DNA from: Bacillota bacterium LX-D
GTDB taxonomy: Bacteria > Bacillota > DUOV01 > Zhaonellaceae
NCBI GenBank assembly: GCA_031628995.1
Contig: JAVLUO010000008.1
Span: 27,343-91,342, forward strand
Reading direction: 5' to 3'
DNA: 64,000 nucleotides
Numbering within the stretch: position 1 is the stretch's first letter; each line of letters begins with the position of its first letter. Under the pieces are notes generated by a model that ran no database searches, was not told the origin of the DNA, and was given only the letters and a program-made list of their open reading frames with translations. The position numbers were made by a program, and so were the translations under genes. This document shows positions 49,696 through 58,990 of this stretch, piece by piece.

Positions 49696-49762
49696 TAATA
49701 ATTTCCTTATGCCCCTTATATAAATTATTAGTAACAAATTAAGGAAGAGGGGGCAACGGAAA

Positions 49763-50383
49763 TTGTTTAGACTGCAGTTTAAAAAGAGTTTATGCTTACT
49801 TGTATTTGCCACAATTATGCTGGCCATTGTCGCTGGATGTAGTACTACGGATACTCTAAGTTCATTAAAAGCAAAATTTAGCGGCAACGAAGAGCCGACT
49901 TCTGCTAACCTGGAAGAAAGCACTGGAATAGCTGAGGACCAAATTGCTTCTGAGGAGGCCCAGACTGAAACTACTAAAGTGCTTCTCTATTTCAGCAACG
50001 CAGATGGAAAAGCTTTAGTAGCTGAAGAACGTACTATCCCTAAAGTCGATGGTTTAGCTAGAGAAACAATCAATCAGCTTATTCAGGGACCCGAAGCACA
50101 AAGCAAACTAAAAGCAACAATTCCGGCTGGTACTAAGCTGAAGGATATTAATATTCGCCCGGATGGAAAAGCTATTGTTGATTTTAGTCAAGATTTAGTT
50201 ACTAATTATTCCGGCGATGGAACAGCCGAAACACTAACTGTTTATTCCATAGTAAACACCTTGACCCAATTTCCAACGGTGAAAGAAGTACAAATTTTAG
50301 TTGATGGCAAACAGGTGGAAACTATTGGTGGTCATGTTAAAGTTTCTTCTGCAATGACTAGAGATGATAAAATAATTGAATAA
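49763..50383 (+). CDS. GerMN-domain lipoprotein
   Basis: 206 residues. Lipobox AGC (lipidated Cys26), an acidic linker, then a GerMN domain from about residue 75 (VLLYFSNADGKALVAEERT, INIRPDGKAIVDFSQDL, PTVKEVQILVDGK). GerM-type proteins act in spore engulfment and germination and bind peptidoglycan-associated partners. TTG start after GGAAGAGGGGG. A strong terminator follows, so it is separate from the amidase gene. Confidence 0.9.
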   Translation: MFRLQFKKSLCLLVFATIMLAIVAGCSTTDTLSSLKAKFSGNEEPTSANLEESTGIAEDQIASEEAQTETTKVLLYFSNADGKALVAEERTIPKVDGLARETINQLIQGPEAQSKLKATIPAGTKLKDINIRPDGKAIVDFSQDLVTNYSGDGTAETLTVYSIVNTLTQFPTVKEVQILVDGKQVETIGGHVKVSSAMTRDDKIIE

Positions 50384-50399
50384 AATTTATAAAGCCTAT

Positions 50400-50436
50400 A
50401 AACTAAAGCCCTGCTTAGCAGGGCTTTAGTTTTTTT
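50400..50436 (+). terminator. Rho-independent terminator
   Basis: Perfect 15-bp stem AAACTAAAGCCCTGC/GCAGGGCTTTAGTTT, loop TTA, T7 run. Confidence 0.95.
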
Positions 50437-50528
50437 GGAATTAAGAAAATAAGGCAGGAAATTCGACAGAAAAGTAGAACTAAATAATGATTGGTAGAAA
50501 TAAAGCTTTGGCAGACATAAGGAAGGTG

Positions 50529-52199
50529 ATGCAACTGAAAAAGTATAGTACAAGATGGTTTTTTGTTTTAACCGTACTCCTTTGTAACATCTTTTTTGGG
50601 ACAGTACTGGTTAATGCGTATGCTGCCGGAGAAAATGTCAGGATTACTGTTAATGACAAAGAGATTCAAGCCGATGTACAGCCCTATATTGACAACCAAA
50701 ATCGCACTATGGTTTCGATTCGTGTTATCAGCCAAGAACTAGGTTATAGCGTTGAGTGGAATAGCCAGGCTCAGGAAGTTACAGTCCGGGGCCAAGGAAC
50801 TACAATTAAGTTGTGGGTTGGTAAGACTGAATCCTTGGTTAATGGGCGGCAGGTTACACTTGATACCACTGCTACGCTGAAAGACGGTAGAGTAATGGTG
50901 CCTTTACGCTTCATTATGGAAAGCTTAGGGGTAAGTGTAAATTACAACAACCAAACAAGAGTAGTAAGTATTGTCCAAAAAGACAAAGGACAGGAAAATG
51001 TAGAGGTTATCCCTGTTAGTGGAAAAGTAGCTCAAGTTTCCGGTTCCGTAGTTAATATTCGCAGCGGACCTGGGACAAATTATGCTGTTAAAACCAAGGT
51101 TTATAGCGGTCAAAAGCTAGATGTGCTGGGGCAAAATAAAAGCGGGGATTGGTATCAGGTAGCGGTTGCTAACAATAATGCAGGTTGGATTGCAGGCAGC
51201 TTAGTAACACTGCGTTCCGAAGGAGACACCTCATCAAGAACTCCGGAACCTGGAGAAAATTCTCAAACTGATACAGATACTTCAGATGAAGAACTAGTAT
51301 CAATTGAGAATATTAGTGTGGATACTACCGGAAATGATGTTACATTTACCGTAACTGCCAGCGGCAAATTAAATTATTCTACATTCCGCTTAGATAATCC
51401 TCGCAGGCTGGTAGTAGATTTTCCAAACAGTGTTCTAAAACTCTCGGAACAGCTGGATACAATTAGTGTTAATCAGGGACTTGTAAAAAGCATTCGTGTG
51501 GGACAATATAGCGTGAGACAGTCTAGAATAACAGTAGATATAACTGGTGCTGCAGGGATTGCCTTAGCTAGCTCAGCAAACAATAGCAGTAAACTAACCT
51601 TTAAAGTCGAAAAACCTTCGTTAAAAGGAAAGACTATTGTTATTGACCCTGGACATGGCAGTATTCAATCTGGAGGATCATCTGACCCAGGTGCAAGAGG
51701 CCCCAGCGGACTTTTTGAAAGGGACGTTGTTTTGAATGTTTCCCTCAAAGTTAAGGAGCTATTGGAGGCTAAGGGAGCAAAAGTCATTATGACGAGAACG
51801 GGGAATACTTACCTAACTTTAAAGGGCAGAGCTGAGGTTGCTAATAAAAATAATGCTCAAATTTTTGTATGTATCCATTGCAATGCTAGTACAAGCCGGT
51901 CGGCTAACGGCACTGCAACTTACTATTATGCTCAAGGCAGTTTATCTACCCAACGAGAAATAAGACAAAGACTCGCCAGTACTGTACAAGAACAATTGGT
52001 AAAAGCTATTGGACGTAAGAATAGGGGCATTGTGGAAGCTAATTTTGCCGTTTTAAGATATACCAATGTACCGTCAATTTTAGTAGAAACAGCTTTTATT
52101 TCTAACTACGAAGAAGAAGCACTACTTGCCAAAAGCGATTTTCAGGATAAAATTGCAGTAGGTATTACAAATGGCATAGAAAAGTATTTCATGGAATAA
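50529..52199 (+). CDS. Secreted multidomain N-acetylmuramoyl-L-alanine amidase
   Basis: About 556 residues: signal peptide, copper-amine-oxidase-N-like domain (~35-135, VNDKEIQADVQPYID, GRVMVPLRFIMESLGVSV), SH3 domain (~160-220, VNIRSGPGTNYAVKTKVY), AMIN domain (~255-340), Amidase_3 domain (~365-555). Zinc ligands His376, Glu397, His450 and catalytic Glu520 are all present, unlike the CwlD homologue at 33697. Acts on cell-wall peptidoglycan. The start is uncertain: GGAAGGTG sits right before this ATG and may favour a CTG two codons later; an ATG at 50487 lacks a binding site. Confidence 0.9.
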   Translation: MQLKKYSTRWFFVLTVLLCNIFFGTVLVNAYAAGENVRITVNDKEIQADVQPYIDNQNRTMVSIRVISQELGYSVEWNSQAQEVTVRGQGTTIKLWVGKTESLVNGRQVTLDTTATLKDGRVMVPLRFIMESLGVSVNYNNQTRVVSIVQKDKGQENVEVIPVSGKVAQVSGSVVNIRSGPGTNYAVKTKVYSGQKLDVLGQNKSGDWYQVAVANNNAGWIAGSLVTLRSEGDTSSRTPEPGENSQTDTDTSDEELVSIENISVDTTGNDVTFTVTASGKLNYSTFRLDNPRRLVVDFPNSVLKLSEQLDTISVNQGLVKSIRVGQYSVRQSRITVDITGAAGIALASSANNSSKLTFKVEKPSLKGKTIVIDPGHGSIQSGGSSDPGARGPSGLFERDVVLNVSLKVKELLEAKGAKVIMTRTGNTYLTLKGRAEVANKNNAQIFVCIHCNASTSRSANGTATYYYAQGSLSTQREIRQRLASTVQEQLVKAIGRKNRGIVEANFAVLRYTNVPSILVETAFISNYEEEALLAKSDFQDKIAVGITNGIEKYFME

Positions 52200-52272
52200 T
52201 TTTAGATAAATACTATTTCCTGCTGGTATTTATTTAAGAATTGATACATAATTTAGTATAGGTTCAATTTGT

Positions 52273-52306
52273 GCCTAAGAGTGGTGTTACCCTCTTAGGC
52301 CTTTTC
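52273..52306 (+). terminator. Rho-independent terminator
   Basis: GCCTAAGAG/CTCTTAGGC stem with inner GGT/ACC pairing, followed by CTTTTC. Between the amidase gene and murI. Confidence 0.8.
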
Positions 52307-52349
52307 ATGGCAGTAAACACGGCTTAATCATACTCGGGGGTGGTAAAAT

Positions 52350-53138
52350 ATGATACCTATAGGCGTATTCGATTCAGGCGTAGGTGGACTAACGGTGGTT
52401 AGGCAAGTCTTTAAGAAACTACCGGACCAAAAAATAATCTACTACGGAGATACAGCTCGTGTCCCCTACGGAGGAAAACCTAAAGAAGAATTAATTTACT
52501 TAGCAGATATTATAACGAATTTTTTAATCTCTAAAGGGGCGAAAGTAATTGTAGATGCTTGTAACAGCACTTCTGCCGTGGCCTTAGAGCATTTACAAAA
52601 CAAATATAATATTCCTGTACTGGGAGTTATTGAGCCAGGTGTTACGTCAGCATTAGAGGCTACAAAAAACGGCAAGATTGGCTTGATAGCAACAAAAGCT
52701 ACTGTCCAAAGTGGTATGCATAGTAGAAAAATTAAAGAGTTAAGTCCTAATGTTAAAATATATGCTCAGTCATGTCCGGAATTTGTTCCTCTAATCGAGG
52801 AAGGTAAAATAACTGGAGCAGAAATAAAGATTGCTGCCCAAAAATATCTTTTGCCTCTAAAAAAGGCAGGTATTGATACATTGATCTTAGGGTGTACACA
52901 TTATCCTTTTATTGCCCCCCTCTTGGCAGAAATATTAGGTGATGATGTAACTTTAGTAGATCCGGCTGTTGAAACAGTAAATCAACTTTGTGCTTACATG
53001 CCCCAGCGCAGTACTCAAGAGGTTAACAATCAATATGATTTTTACGTAAGTGGCGATGCAGAACAATTTGGCAAAATAGCTAATGAGCTTTTAGCTGGAT
53101 ATTCGGTTCAAAATGTGGAAAAGCTAGTTGTTGTGTGA
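52350..53138 (+). CDS. murI: Glutamate racemase
   Basis: Makes D-glutamate for peptidoglycan; 262 residues. MIPIGVFDSGVGGLTVVRQV, YYGDTARVPYG, and the two catalytic cysteines Cys71 (DACNST) and Cys182 (LGCTHYPF). Starts a murI-rph-rdgB operon common in Firmicutes. Upstream GGGGGTGG is the binding site. Confidence 0.96.
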   Translation: MIPIGVFDSGVGGLTVVRQVFKKLPDQKIIYYGDTARVPYGGKPKEELIYLADIITNFLISKGAKVIVDACNSTSAVALEHLQNKYNIPVLGVIEPGVTSALEATKNGKIGLIATKATVQSGMHSRKIKELSPNVKIYAQSCPEFVPLIEEGKITGAEIKIAAQKYLLPLKKAGIDTLILGCTHYPFIAPLLAEILGDDVTLVDPAVETVNQLCAYMPQRSTQEVNNQYDFYVSGDAEQFGKIANELLAGYSVQNVEKLVVV

Positions 53139-53186
53139 TAAACTAAACAATACTTAATAGCTTGGATATACTTGGGAGGTTCTTAT

Positions 53187-53930
53187 ATGGGAAGAAATGG
53201 TGGAAGGCATTTAGACGCATTAAGGCCGGTACAAATAATAAGGAATTACCTGCAATATGCTGAAGGTTCCTGTTTAATCTCAGTAGGAAATACTAAGGTA
53301 ATCTGTACCGCTTCAATAGAAGATAAAGTGCCTCCTTTTTTGAAAGGTACTAACCAAGGGTGGATTACGGCAGAATATGCTATGCTTCCCCGTTCGACAA
53401 AGACTAGAACTTTCCGTGAAGTAACTAAAGGCAAAGCGTCAGGGAGAACCCAAGAAATACAACGCCTAGTTGGACGTTCTTTACGTTCTGTTGTAGATTT
53501 ATCTGTCATTGGGGAAAGAACTATTTGGCTAGATTGCGATGTTCTTCAGGCAGATGGAGGTACAAGAACAGCGGCAGTTACTGGTGCTTTTATTGCTTTA
53601 GTTGATGCGTTGCAGGGAATGGTTCAAAAGAAGATAATTGCTGAACTACCAGTGGCAGATTTCTTAGCAGCAACCAGCGTTGGCAAAGTAAATGGTAAAT
53701 TGGTTCTGGATTTGGAGTACGAGGAAGATTCGCAAGCGGAAGTAGATATGAATGTAGTTATGACTGCCCAGGGTAAAATAGTTGAAATTCAAGGAACTGC
53801 AGAAAAATCCCCTTTTGATCGAACGGAATTAAATAAACTATTGGATTTAGCTCAAAAGGGTATTTCTGAGCTTATTGCCTTACAGCGCAAAACATTGGCT
53901 CAGAATTTAGAAGGAGCGTACCATGCTTGA
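53187..53930 (+). CDS. rph: Ribonuclease PH
   Basis: Phosphorolytic 3' exoribonuclease that trims tRNA precursors; 247 residues. [51 protein letters not shown]. The ATG after GGGAGG is chosen over an in-frame TTG 15 nt upstream. Overlaps rdgB by 8 nt. A tRNA array lies shortly downstream. Confidence 0.95.
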   Translation: MGRNGGRHLDALRPVQIIRNYLQYAEGSCLISVGNTKVICTASIEDKVPPFLKGTNQGWITAEYAMLPRSTKTRTFREVTKGKASGRTQEIQRLVGRSLRSVVDLSVIGERTIWLDCDVLQADGGTRTAAVTGAFIALVDALQGMVQKKIIAELPVADFLAATSVGKVNGKLVLDLEYEEDSQAEVDMNVVMTAQGKIVEIQGTAEKSPFDRTELNKLLDLAQKGISELIALQRKTLAQNLEGAYHA

Positions 53931-54531
53931 AATTGTTGTTGCCACACGTAATCAGGGAAAATTGAAGGAATTTAAGCAGCTGATCCAAGGTCTGCCTATA
54001 AAATTATACTCCTTAGATGATTTTACAGAAATTCCGGAGATAGCTGAAACGGGCAGTACTTTTCAGGAAAATGCTCTTTTAAAAGCAAGAATAGTATCCC
54101 AAACTACAGGACTAGTTACTTTAGCTGATGATTCAGGTTTAGAGGTTGATAAATTGCATGGTGAGCCGGGAATATATTCAGCACGCTATGCTGGGGAACC
54201 AACTAACGACCAAGCTAATAATGCTAAGCTTTTAAATAAATTACAGGGGATTCCTTTAGCAGAAAGAACAGCCCGATTTCGTGCGGTCATTGCAATTTAT
54301 TTGCCGGAGGGGAAATATTATTTTGCTGAGGGAAGTTGTGCGGGATTAATTGGCCTGGAACCAAAAGGGAACTTTGGCTTCGGCTACGATCCTTTGTTTA
54401 TTTTGCCGGACTTAAACAAAACCATGGCAGAACTAGCTTTGGAAGAAAAAAACGAGTTTAGCCATAGAGCTAAGGCTTTTCGACAGTCTGTCGCAATTCT
54501 AGAAAAAATTATTGATAAAACAGCAAAATAG
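53923..54531 (+). CDS. rdgB: XTP/dITP diphosphatase
   Basis: Non-canonical purine NTP pyrophosphatase (Ham1/RdgB), 202 residues, removes ITP and [42 protein letters not shown], and [10 protein letters not shown] are diagnostic. AGAAGGAGCG in the end of rph is the binding site; the genes overlap, as is usual for rph-rdgB. Confidence 0.95.
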   Translation: MLEIVVATRNQGKLKEFKQLIQGLPIKLYSLDDFTEIPEIAETGSTFQENALLKARIVSQTTGLVTLADDSGLEVDKLHGEPGIYSARYAGEPTNDQANNAKLLNKLQGIPLAERTARFRAVIAIYLPEGKYYFAEGSCAGLIGLEPKGNFGFGYDPLFILPDLNKTMAELALEEKNEFSHRAKAFRQSVAILEKIIDKTAK

Positions 54532-54618
54532 CCTTGCATTTGTCTTAGGTAAGTGCTATAATTACCCTTGCGTTCGAGAGAGACAAGCATAACGCAACGA
54601 CTTGTTAAAAAAATCCTT

Positions 54619-54647
54619 TTGACTTTTCGGCTAATGCATGTTATAAT
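54619..54647 (+). promoter_or_regulatory. Promoter of the tRNA cluster
   Basis: TTGACT (54619-54624), 17-bp spacer, consensus TATAAT (54642-54647), 28 nt before the first tRNA. Confidence 0.85.
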
Positions 54648-54675
54648 AAAGCTTGTCAGTTTCGATGGATCCAAT

Positions 54676-54749
54676 GCGGGTGTAGCTCAATGGTAGAGCC
54701 CCAGCCTTCCAAGCTGGTCGTGTGGGTTCGATTCCCATCACCCGCTCCA
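54676..54749 (+). tRNA. tRNA-Gly (TCC)
   Basis: Cloverleaf with acceptor GCGGGTG/CACCCGC, anticodon loop CTTCCAA, T-loop TTCGATT, encoded CCA. First of six tRNAs likely transcribed from the promoter at 54619. Confidence 0.95.
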
Positions 54750-54754
54750 TTTAT

Positions 54755-54831
<77 letters not shown>

Positions 54832-54842
54832 TTGGTATTTAT

Positions 54843-54919
54843 GGTGGGTGTAGCTCAGTTGGCAGAGCACCAGATTGTGGCTCTGGGGGCCGTGGGTTCA
54901 AGTCCCATCATCCACCCCA
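54843..54919 (+). tRNA. tRNA-His (GTG)
   Basis: Acceptor GTGGGTG/CATCCAC, extra G at -1 (54843) facing C73, the His identity pair; anticodon loop TTGTGGC; encoded CCA. Confidence 0.95.
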
Positions 54920-54932
54920 CAAAACCATGCAT

Positions 54933-55007
54933 TGGGGCGTCGCCAAGCGGTAAGGCAGCGGATTTTGGATCCGCCATGCGTTGGTTCGAATCCAGCCGCC
55001 CCAGCCA
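54933..55007 (+). tRNA. tRNA-Gln (TTG)
   Basis: Acceptor TGGGGCG/CGCCCCA, anticodon stem GCGGA/TCCGC with loop TTTTGGA, T-loop TTCGAAT, encoded CCA. Weak first pair is typical for Gln. Confidence 0.95.
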
Positions 55008-55027
55008 GTAATAAGGTAATAATTTGC

Positions 55028-55103
55028 GAGCCATTAGCTCAGTTGGTAGAGCACCTGACTTTTAATCAGGGTGTCCCGCGTTCGAGTCGCGGATGGCTCA
55101 CCA
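55028..55103 (+). tRNA. tRNA-Lys (TTT)
   Basis: Acceptor GAGCCAT/ATGGCTC, anticodon loop CTTTTAA, T-loop TTCGAGT, encoded CCA. Confidence 0.95.
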
Positions 55104-55162
55104 TATTTAGATAAGTTTTGTTCTGTATTTGGCTATTACTCTTAAAAAATGCGTTAAAAAAT

Positions 55163-55246
55163 GCGGGAGTGGCGGAATTGGCAGACGCGCTAGACTTAGG
55201 ATCTAGTGGTTTTACCGTGGGGGTTCAAGTCCCTTCTCCCGCACCA
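55163..55246 (+). tRNA. tRNA-Leu (TAG)
   Basis: 84 nt, class II with long variable arm (GGTTTTACC region). Acceptor GCGGGAG, anticodon loop CTTAGGA, T-loop TTCAAGT, encoded CCA. Confidence 0.95.
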
Positions 55247-55276
55247 CTTTAAGGTTAATCACCAAATGAGACATTC

Positions 55277-55306
55277 TTGTTTCAGCTGTTTTAACCGTTA
55301 TATAAT
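55277..55306 (+). promoter_or_regulatory. Candidate promoter of the last tRNA-Gly
   Basis: TTGTTT (55277-55282), 18-bp spacer, TATAAT (55301-55306), 32 nt before the tRNA, in the 91-nt gap that separates it from the tRNA-Leu gene. Confidence 0.55.
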
Positions 55307-55337
55307 AGCCTGCGCGGGGTATTTTAAACCGCATAAT

Positions 55338-55412
55338 GCGGAAGTAGCTCAGTGGTAGAGCATCGCCTTGCCAAGGCGAGGGTCGCGAGTTCGAATCTCG
55401 TCTTCCGCTCCA
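55338..55412 (+). tRNA. tRNA-Gly (GCC)
   Basis: Acceptor GCGGAAG/CTTCCGC, anticodon loop TTGCCAA, T-loop TTCGAAT, encoded CCA. Second Gly isoacceptor of the array, probably its own transcript. Confidence 0.95.
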
Positions 55413-55434
55413 CTAGTTTAATAACTACTAGCAG

Positions 55435-55470
55435 CCTCGGTAGGGTTATCCCACCGAGGTCTTGCTGTTT
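55435..55470 (+). terminator. Terminator-like hairpin after tRNA-Gly (GCC)
   Basis: CCTCGGT/ACCGAGG stem with inner GG/CC pairs, followed by TCTTGCTGTTTC. U-poor, so moderate support. Confidence 0.5.
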
Positions 55471-55593
55471 CAAGGCACTTGTTTCAGCTGCTGGGCGCTG
55501 GAAAATCAGATTGCGCAAGAACCGTATACCCTATTCAGCAGGAAAAAATATATTGTTGCCGAAATAAATGTTATGATGGTTTTTATTGTTGGT

Positions 55594-55599
55594 TATAAT
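55594..55599 (+). promoter_or_regulatory. Possible -10 box upstream of tig
   Basis: TATAAT 59 nt before the tig ATG; the hexamer 17 nt upstream (TTATGA) is a poor -35. The rest of 55471-55657 shows nothing else recognisable. Confidence 0.35.
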
Positions 55600-55657
55600 A
55601 GGGTTACGCTTTAGAAATACAATACATATATTAAATAACAAGACAGGGGGAGCATAA

Positions 55658-56974
55658 ATGAAGTCTGAGGTGGAAAAGATAGAGAAGAATCGGGTGGCAC
55701 TACGGGTTGAGGTAGATGCCGGGGAATTTGAAAAAGCAGTTCAGCAAGCTCACAAAAAGTTAGGCAAGCAGGTCAATATACCTGGTTTTAGAAAAGGCAA
55801 AGTACCTCGAAAGGTTCTGGAAAGGTATATAGGGAAAGAAGCTTTATATAATGAGGCTTCAGATATAATACTGCCCAACGCATATTATAATGCTGTTGTC
55901 GAAAATGAACTTGAACCAATTGATCAACCTAACGTTGAATTAGTTCAAGCTGAGGAAGGCAAGCCATTTATTTTTAAAGCAACAGTTGAAGTTGTACCTG
56001 AAGTCAACTTAGGTGATTACACCAATATAACTGTGGAAAAGAAGGTTAAAGAAGTAACAGAAGCTGATGTAGATAAATACATGGCAAATTTGCAGCAAAG
56101 GCACGCTGAATTAGTAAATGTTGAGTCCGGGGAAGTTCAGCCAGGTGACATAGTACAGATTAATTTTGAAGGTTTCATGGATGGTAAGGCTTTTGAAGGA
56201 GGAAAGGCTGAAAACTACTCTTTGACCATTGGTTCTAATACCTTTATCCCAGGTTTTGAAGACCAAATCCTGGGCATGAAGCAAGGAGAGGAAAAAGATA
56301 TTAATGTTACTTTCCCAGAGGATTACCATCAAAAAGAACTAGCAGGCAAACCTGCACTATTTAAAGTTAGAGTTAACGAGATTAAACGCAAGGAGTTAGC
56401 ATTATTAGACGATGAATTTGCTAAAGATGTCAGTGAGTTTGACACCCTTGTGGAATTAAAAAACGATGCTAGGAATAAACTTAAAACAACTAACGAGACA
56501 CAAGCCGAAAATAAGGCTAAGTCTGACTTAATTGAAAAAGTTATAGCCCAGGCTGAAGTTGAAATACCACAAGTAATGATTGACAGAAAAGTAAATGAGT
56601 ATCTTGAAGACTTTAAATTTAGATTACAGCAGCAAGGCCTTAATTATGAACAATACTTAGAGTATGCCACCTTAACGGAAGATAAAATTAAAGAAGACTA
56701 TCGTACTAGAGCAGAGCAAAGAGTGAAAACAGAGTTGGTTTTAGCAGCCATAGCCAAAAAAGAAGCTATTGTACCATCGGAAGAAGATGTGGATAAGGAA
56801 ATTCAGGAAATGGCCAAAATATATAACCAAACCCCTGACATACTTAAAAAATACTTAGAGGCACAAGGCAATTTAGAGGCATTAAAGGATAGTGTAAAAT
56901 TTGACAAAACAATTGAATGGCTGTATAGCAAAGCTAAAGTTGAGGCCGTTAGCGAAGAGCCAAAGGCCCAGTAA
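55658..56974 (+). CDS. tig: Trigger factor
   Basis: Ribosome-bound chaperone and prolyl isomerase; 438 residues. N-terminal ribosome-binding domain with the signature [17 protein letters not shown] (about 43-59), FKBP domain (~165-245, [20 protein letters not shown]), then helical C-terminal arms. GGGGGAGC precedes the ATG. tig-clpP-clpX-lonB-lon order is conserved in Firmicutes. Confidence 0.97.
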   Translation: MKSEVEKIEKNRVALRVEVDAGEFEKAVQQAHKKLGKQVNIPGFRKGKVPRKVLERYIGKEALYNEASDIILPNAYYNAVVENELEPIDQPNVELVQAEEGKPFIFKATVEVVPEVNLGDYTNITVEKKVKEVTEADVDKYMANLQQRHAELVNVESGEVQPGDIVQINFEGFMDGKAFEGGKAENYSLTIGSNTFIPGFEDQILGMKQGEEKDINVTFPEDYHQKELAGKPALFKVRVNEIKRKELALLDDEFAKDVSEFDTLVELKNDARNKLKTTNETQAENKAKSDLIEKVIAQAEVEIPQVMIDRKVNEYLEDFKFRLQQQGLNYEQYLEYATLTEDKIKEDYRTRAEQRVKTELVLAAIAKKEAIVPSEEDVDKEIQEMAKIYNQTPDILKKYLEAQGNLEALKDSVKFDKTIEWLYSKAKVEAVSEEPKAQ

Positions 56975-56997
56975 TAAATGAGAGAGAGGTTAATGCT

Positions 56998-57597
56998 ATG
57001 TCGGTTTTAATTCCTATGGTAGTTGAACAATCAAGTCGTGGGGAAAGGGCCTATGATATTTATTCCAGGCTTTTAAAAGACCGAATTATTTTTTTAGGCA
57101 GTGCTATTGACGATCATGTTGCTAACCTAGTTATTGCTCAAATGTTGTTCTTAGAAGGAGAAGACCCAGACAAGGACATTCATATTTATATTAACAGTCC
57201 AGGAGGCTCTATTACTGCAGGAATGGCAATTTTTGACACAATGCAGTACATTAAGCCTGATGTTTCTACTATTTGCGTAGGTTTAGCAGCCAGCATGGGA
57301 GCATTTCTACTGGCAGCAGGAAAGAAAGGCAAAAGATTTGCTTTGCCAAACAGCGAAATTATGATTCATCAACCCCTTGGAGGTACCCAAGGCCAGGCTG
57401 TAGATATTGAAATTCATGCTAAAAGAATTATGAGAATAAGACATGACCTCAATAAGATTCTAGCTGAGATAACCGGAAAAGAGCTGAAAATAATTGAAAG
57501 AGATACAGACAGGGATAATTTTATGTCGGCTCTTGAGGCTAAAGACTATGGACTTATTGATGAGGTGATTACCAAAAAGGTTCAAACTAAAAATTAA
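56998..57597 (+). CDS. clpP: ATP-dependent Clp protease proteolytic subunit
   Basis: Serine peptidase barrel; 199 residues. Catalytic triad Ser99 ([11 protein letters not shown]), His124 (MIHQPLGG) and Asp173 (DTDRDNF). 23 nt after tig, 18 nt before clpX; AGAGAGGT binding site. No CtsR box was noticed in the short gaps. Confidence 0.97.
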   Translation: MSVLIPMVVEQSSRGERAYDIYSRLLKDRIIFLGSAIDDHVANLVIAQMLFLEGEDPDKDIHIYINSPGGSITAGMAIFDTMQYIKPDVSTICVGLAASMGAFLLAAGKKGKRFALPNSEIMIHQPLGGTQGQAVDIEIHAKRIMRIRHDLNKILAEITGKELKIIERDTDRDNFMSALEAKDYGLIDEVITKKVQTKN

Positions 57598-57615
57598 GAG
57601 GGGCGTGGTGAAGCT

Positions 57616-58875
57616 ATGTATAAATATACTGACGATAAGGGGCAACTTAAGTGCTCCTTTTGCGGCAAGTTGCAGGATCAAGTAAAAAAGTTAGTCGCCG
57701 GCCCGGGAGTTTATATTTGTGATGAGTGCATTGAGCTTTGTAATGAAATCATCGAGGAAGAACTAAATGATGATTTAGGCTTTGAAGTAGGTGATATACC
57801 TAAACCGAAGGAAATTCGAGATATTCTTGATCAGTACGTTATCGGACAGGATGAAGCTAAAAAATCCTTATCTGTTGCGGTATACAACCATTATAAACGA
57901 ATTAATTTGGGCATGAAAATTGATGATGTTGAGTTGCAGAAATCAAATATTGTAATGCTTGGCCCGACAGGCAGTGGGAAAACGCTCCTAGCTCAAACCT
58001 TAGCCAAAATACTTAATGTACCTTTTGCCATTGCTGATGCAACTTCTCTTACAGAAGCAGGCTATGTTGGCGAAGATGTAGAAAATATTCTTTTGAAGCT
58101 TATTCAGGCTGCCGATTATGATGTAGAACGTGCTGAAAAAGGAATTGTTTATATCGATGAAATCGACAAAGTAGCTAGAAAATCAGAAAATCCATCTATC
58201 ACAAGGGATGTGTCTGGTGAAGGGGTACAACAGGCCTTGTTAAAAATTTTAGAAGGCACTGTAGCTAGCGTACCTCCTCAAGGAGGTAGAAAGCACCCCC
58301 ATCAAGAATTTATTCAACTAGATACTACAAATATTCTATTTATCTGCGGTGGTGCCTTTGATGGTATTGATAAAATAATCCAAAATAGAGTAGGACAAAA
58401 AGCTATTGGCTTTGGTGCAGACATTAAAGGTAAGAAGGACAAGACTATAGGAACAATTCTGAAAGAAATTTTGCCTGCTGATTTATTAAAATATGGTTTA
58501 ATACCGGAATTTGTAGGTCGATTACCTATAATAGTTACTTTAGATGCACTAGACGAAAATGCTTTGAAACAAATACTTGTTCAGCCTAAAAACGCTTTAG
58601 TTAAACAGTATCAAAAACTATTTGATTTGGACGGAGTTAATTTAGAATTTAAGGAAGAAGCTTTAGATGCTGTTGCCCAGGAAGCAATTAAGCGGGATAC
58701 AGGGGCGAGAGGTTTAAGAGCAATTTTAGAAAGTGTTATGCTTGATGTGATGTACGATATACCATCGAGAAGCGATGTTACAAAGTGCGTAATAACTAAA
58801 GATGTAATTTCCGGCAAGGAAAAACCTCTTTTAGTTTCTGTGGACCCTAAAAAGAAAAAAGAAGAATCAGCATAA
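57616..58875 (+). CDS. clpX: ClpX ATPase / unfoldase
   Basis: AAA+ unfoldase for ClpP; 419 residues. N-terminal zinc domain Cys13, Cys16, Cys35, Cys38; Walker A GPTGSGKT; Walker [10 protein letters not shown]; sensor region [25 protein letters not shown]. The IGF-type ClpP loop is IGFGADIKG. Ends at a strong terminator. Confidence 0.97.
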   Translation: MYKYTDDKGQLKCSFCGKLQDQVKKLVAGPGVYICDECIELCNEIIEEELNDDLGFEVGDIPKPKEIRDILDQYVIGQDEAKKSLSVAVYNHYKRINLGMKIDDVELQKSNIVMLGPTGSGKTLLAQTLAKILNVPFAIADATSLTEAGYVGEDVENILLKLIQAADYDVERAEKGIVYIDEIDKVARKSENPSITRDVSGEGVQQALLKILEGTVASVPPQGGRKHPHQEFIQLDTTNILFICGGAFDGIDKIIQNRVGQKAIGFGADIKGKKDKTIGTILKEILPADLLKYGLIPEFVGRLPIIVTLDALDENALKQILVQPKNALVKQYQKLFDLDGVNLEFKEEALDAVAQEAIKRDTGARGLRAILESVMLDVMYDIPSRSDVTKCVITKDVISGKEKPLLVSVDPKKKKEESA

Positions 58876-58900
58876 AACAGCAGATTGTCTGCTGTTTTTT
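58875..58900 (+). terminator. Rho-independent terminator of tig-clpP-clpX
   Basis: Perfect 10-bp stem AAACAGCAGA/TCTGCTGTTT, loop TTG, followed by a T-run. Confidence 0.92.
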
Positions 58901-58913
58901 TAGTTTAACAACT

Positions 58914-58942
58914 GGATAAAAAAGACCCCCTTGGTAATACTA
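58914..58942 (+). promoter_or_regulatory. Candidate sigma-F promoter of lonB
   Basis: GGTAATACTA (58933-58942) fits GGNNANAHTR exactly; GGATA (58914-58918) is a near match to GYATA with a 14-nt gap, one short of usual. lonB is a sigma-F gene in Bacillus subtilis. Confidence 0.5.
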
Positions 58943-58990
58943 GAAAATAGAGAAGGAATATGGTAAATGCAAGGAAGGGTTGATTTTAGA

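Noticed and set aside
54875..55567. Frames of 64-79 residues across the tRNA genes
   Set aside because: They run through structured tRNA sequence in both directions; the cloverleafs explain the DNA.
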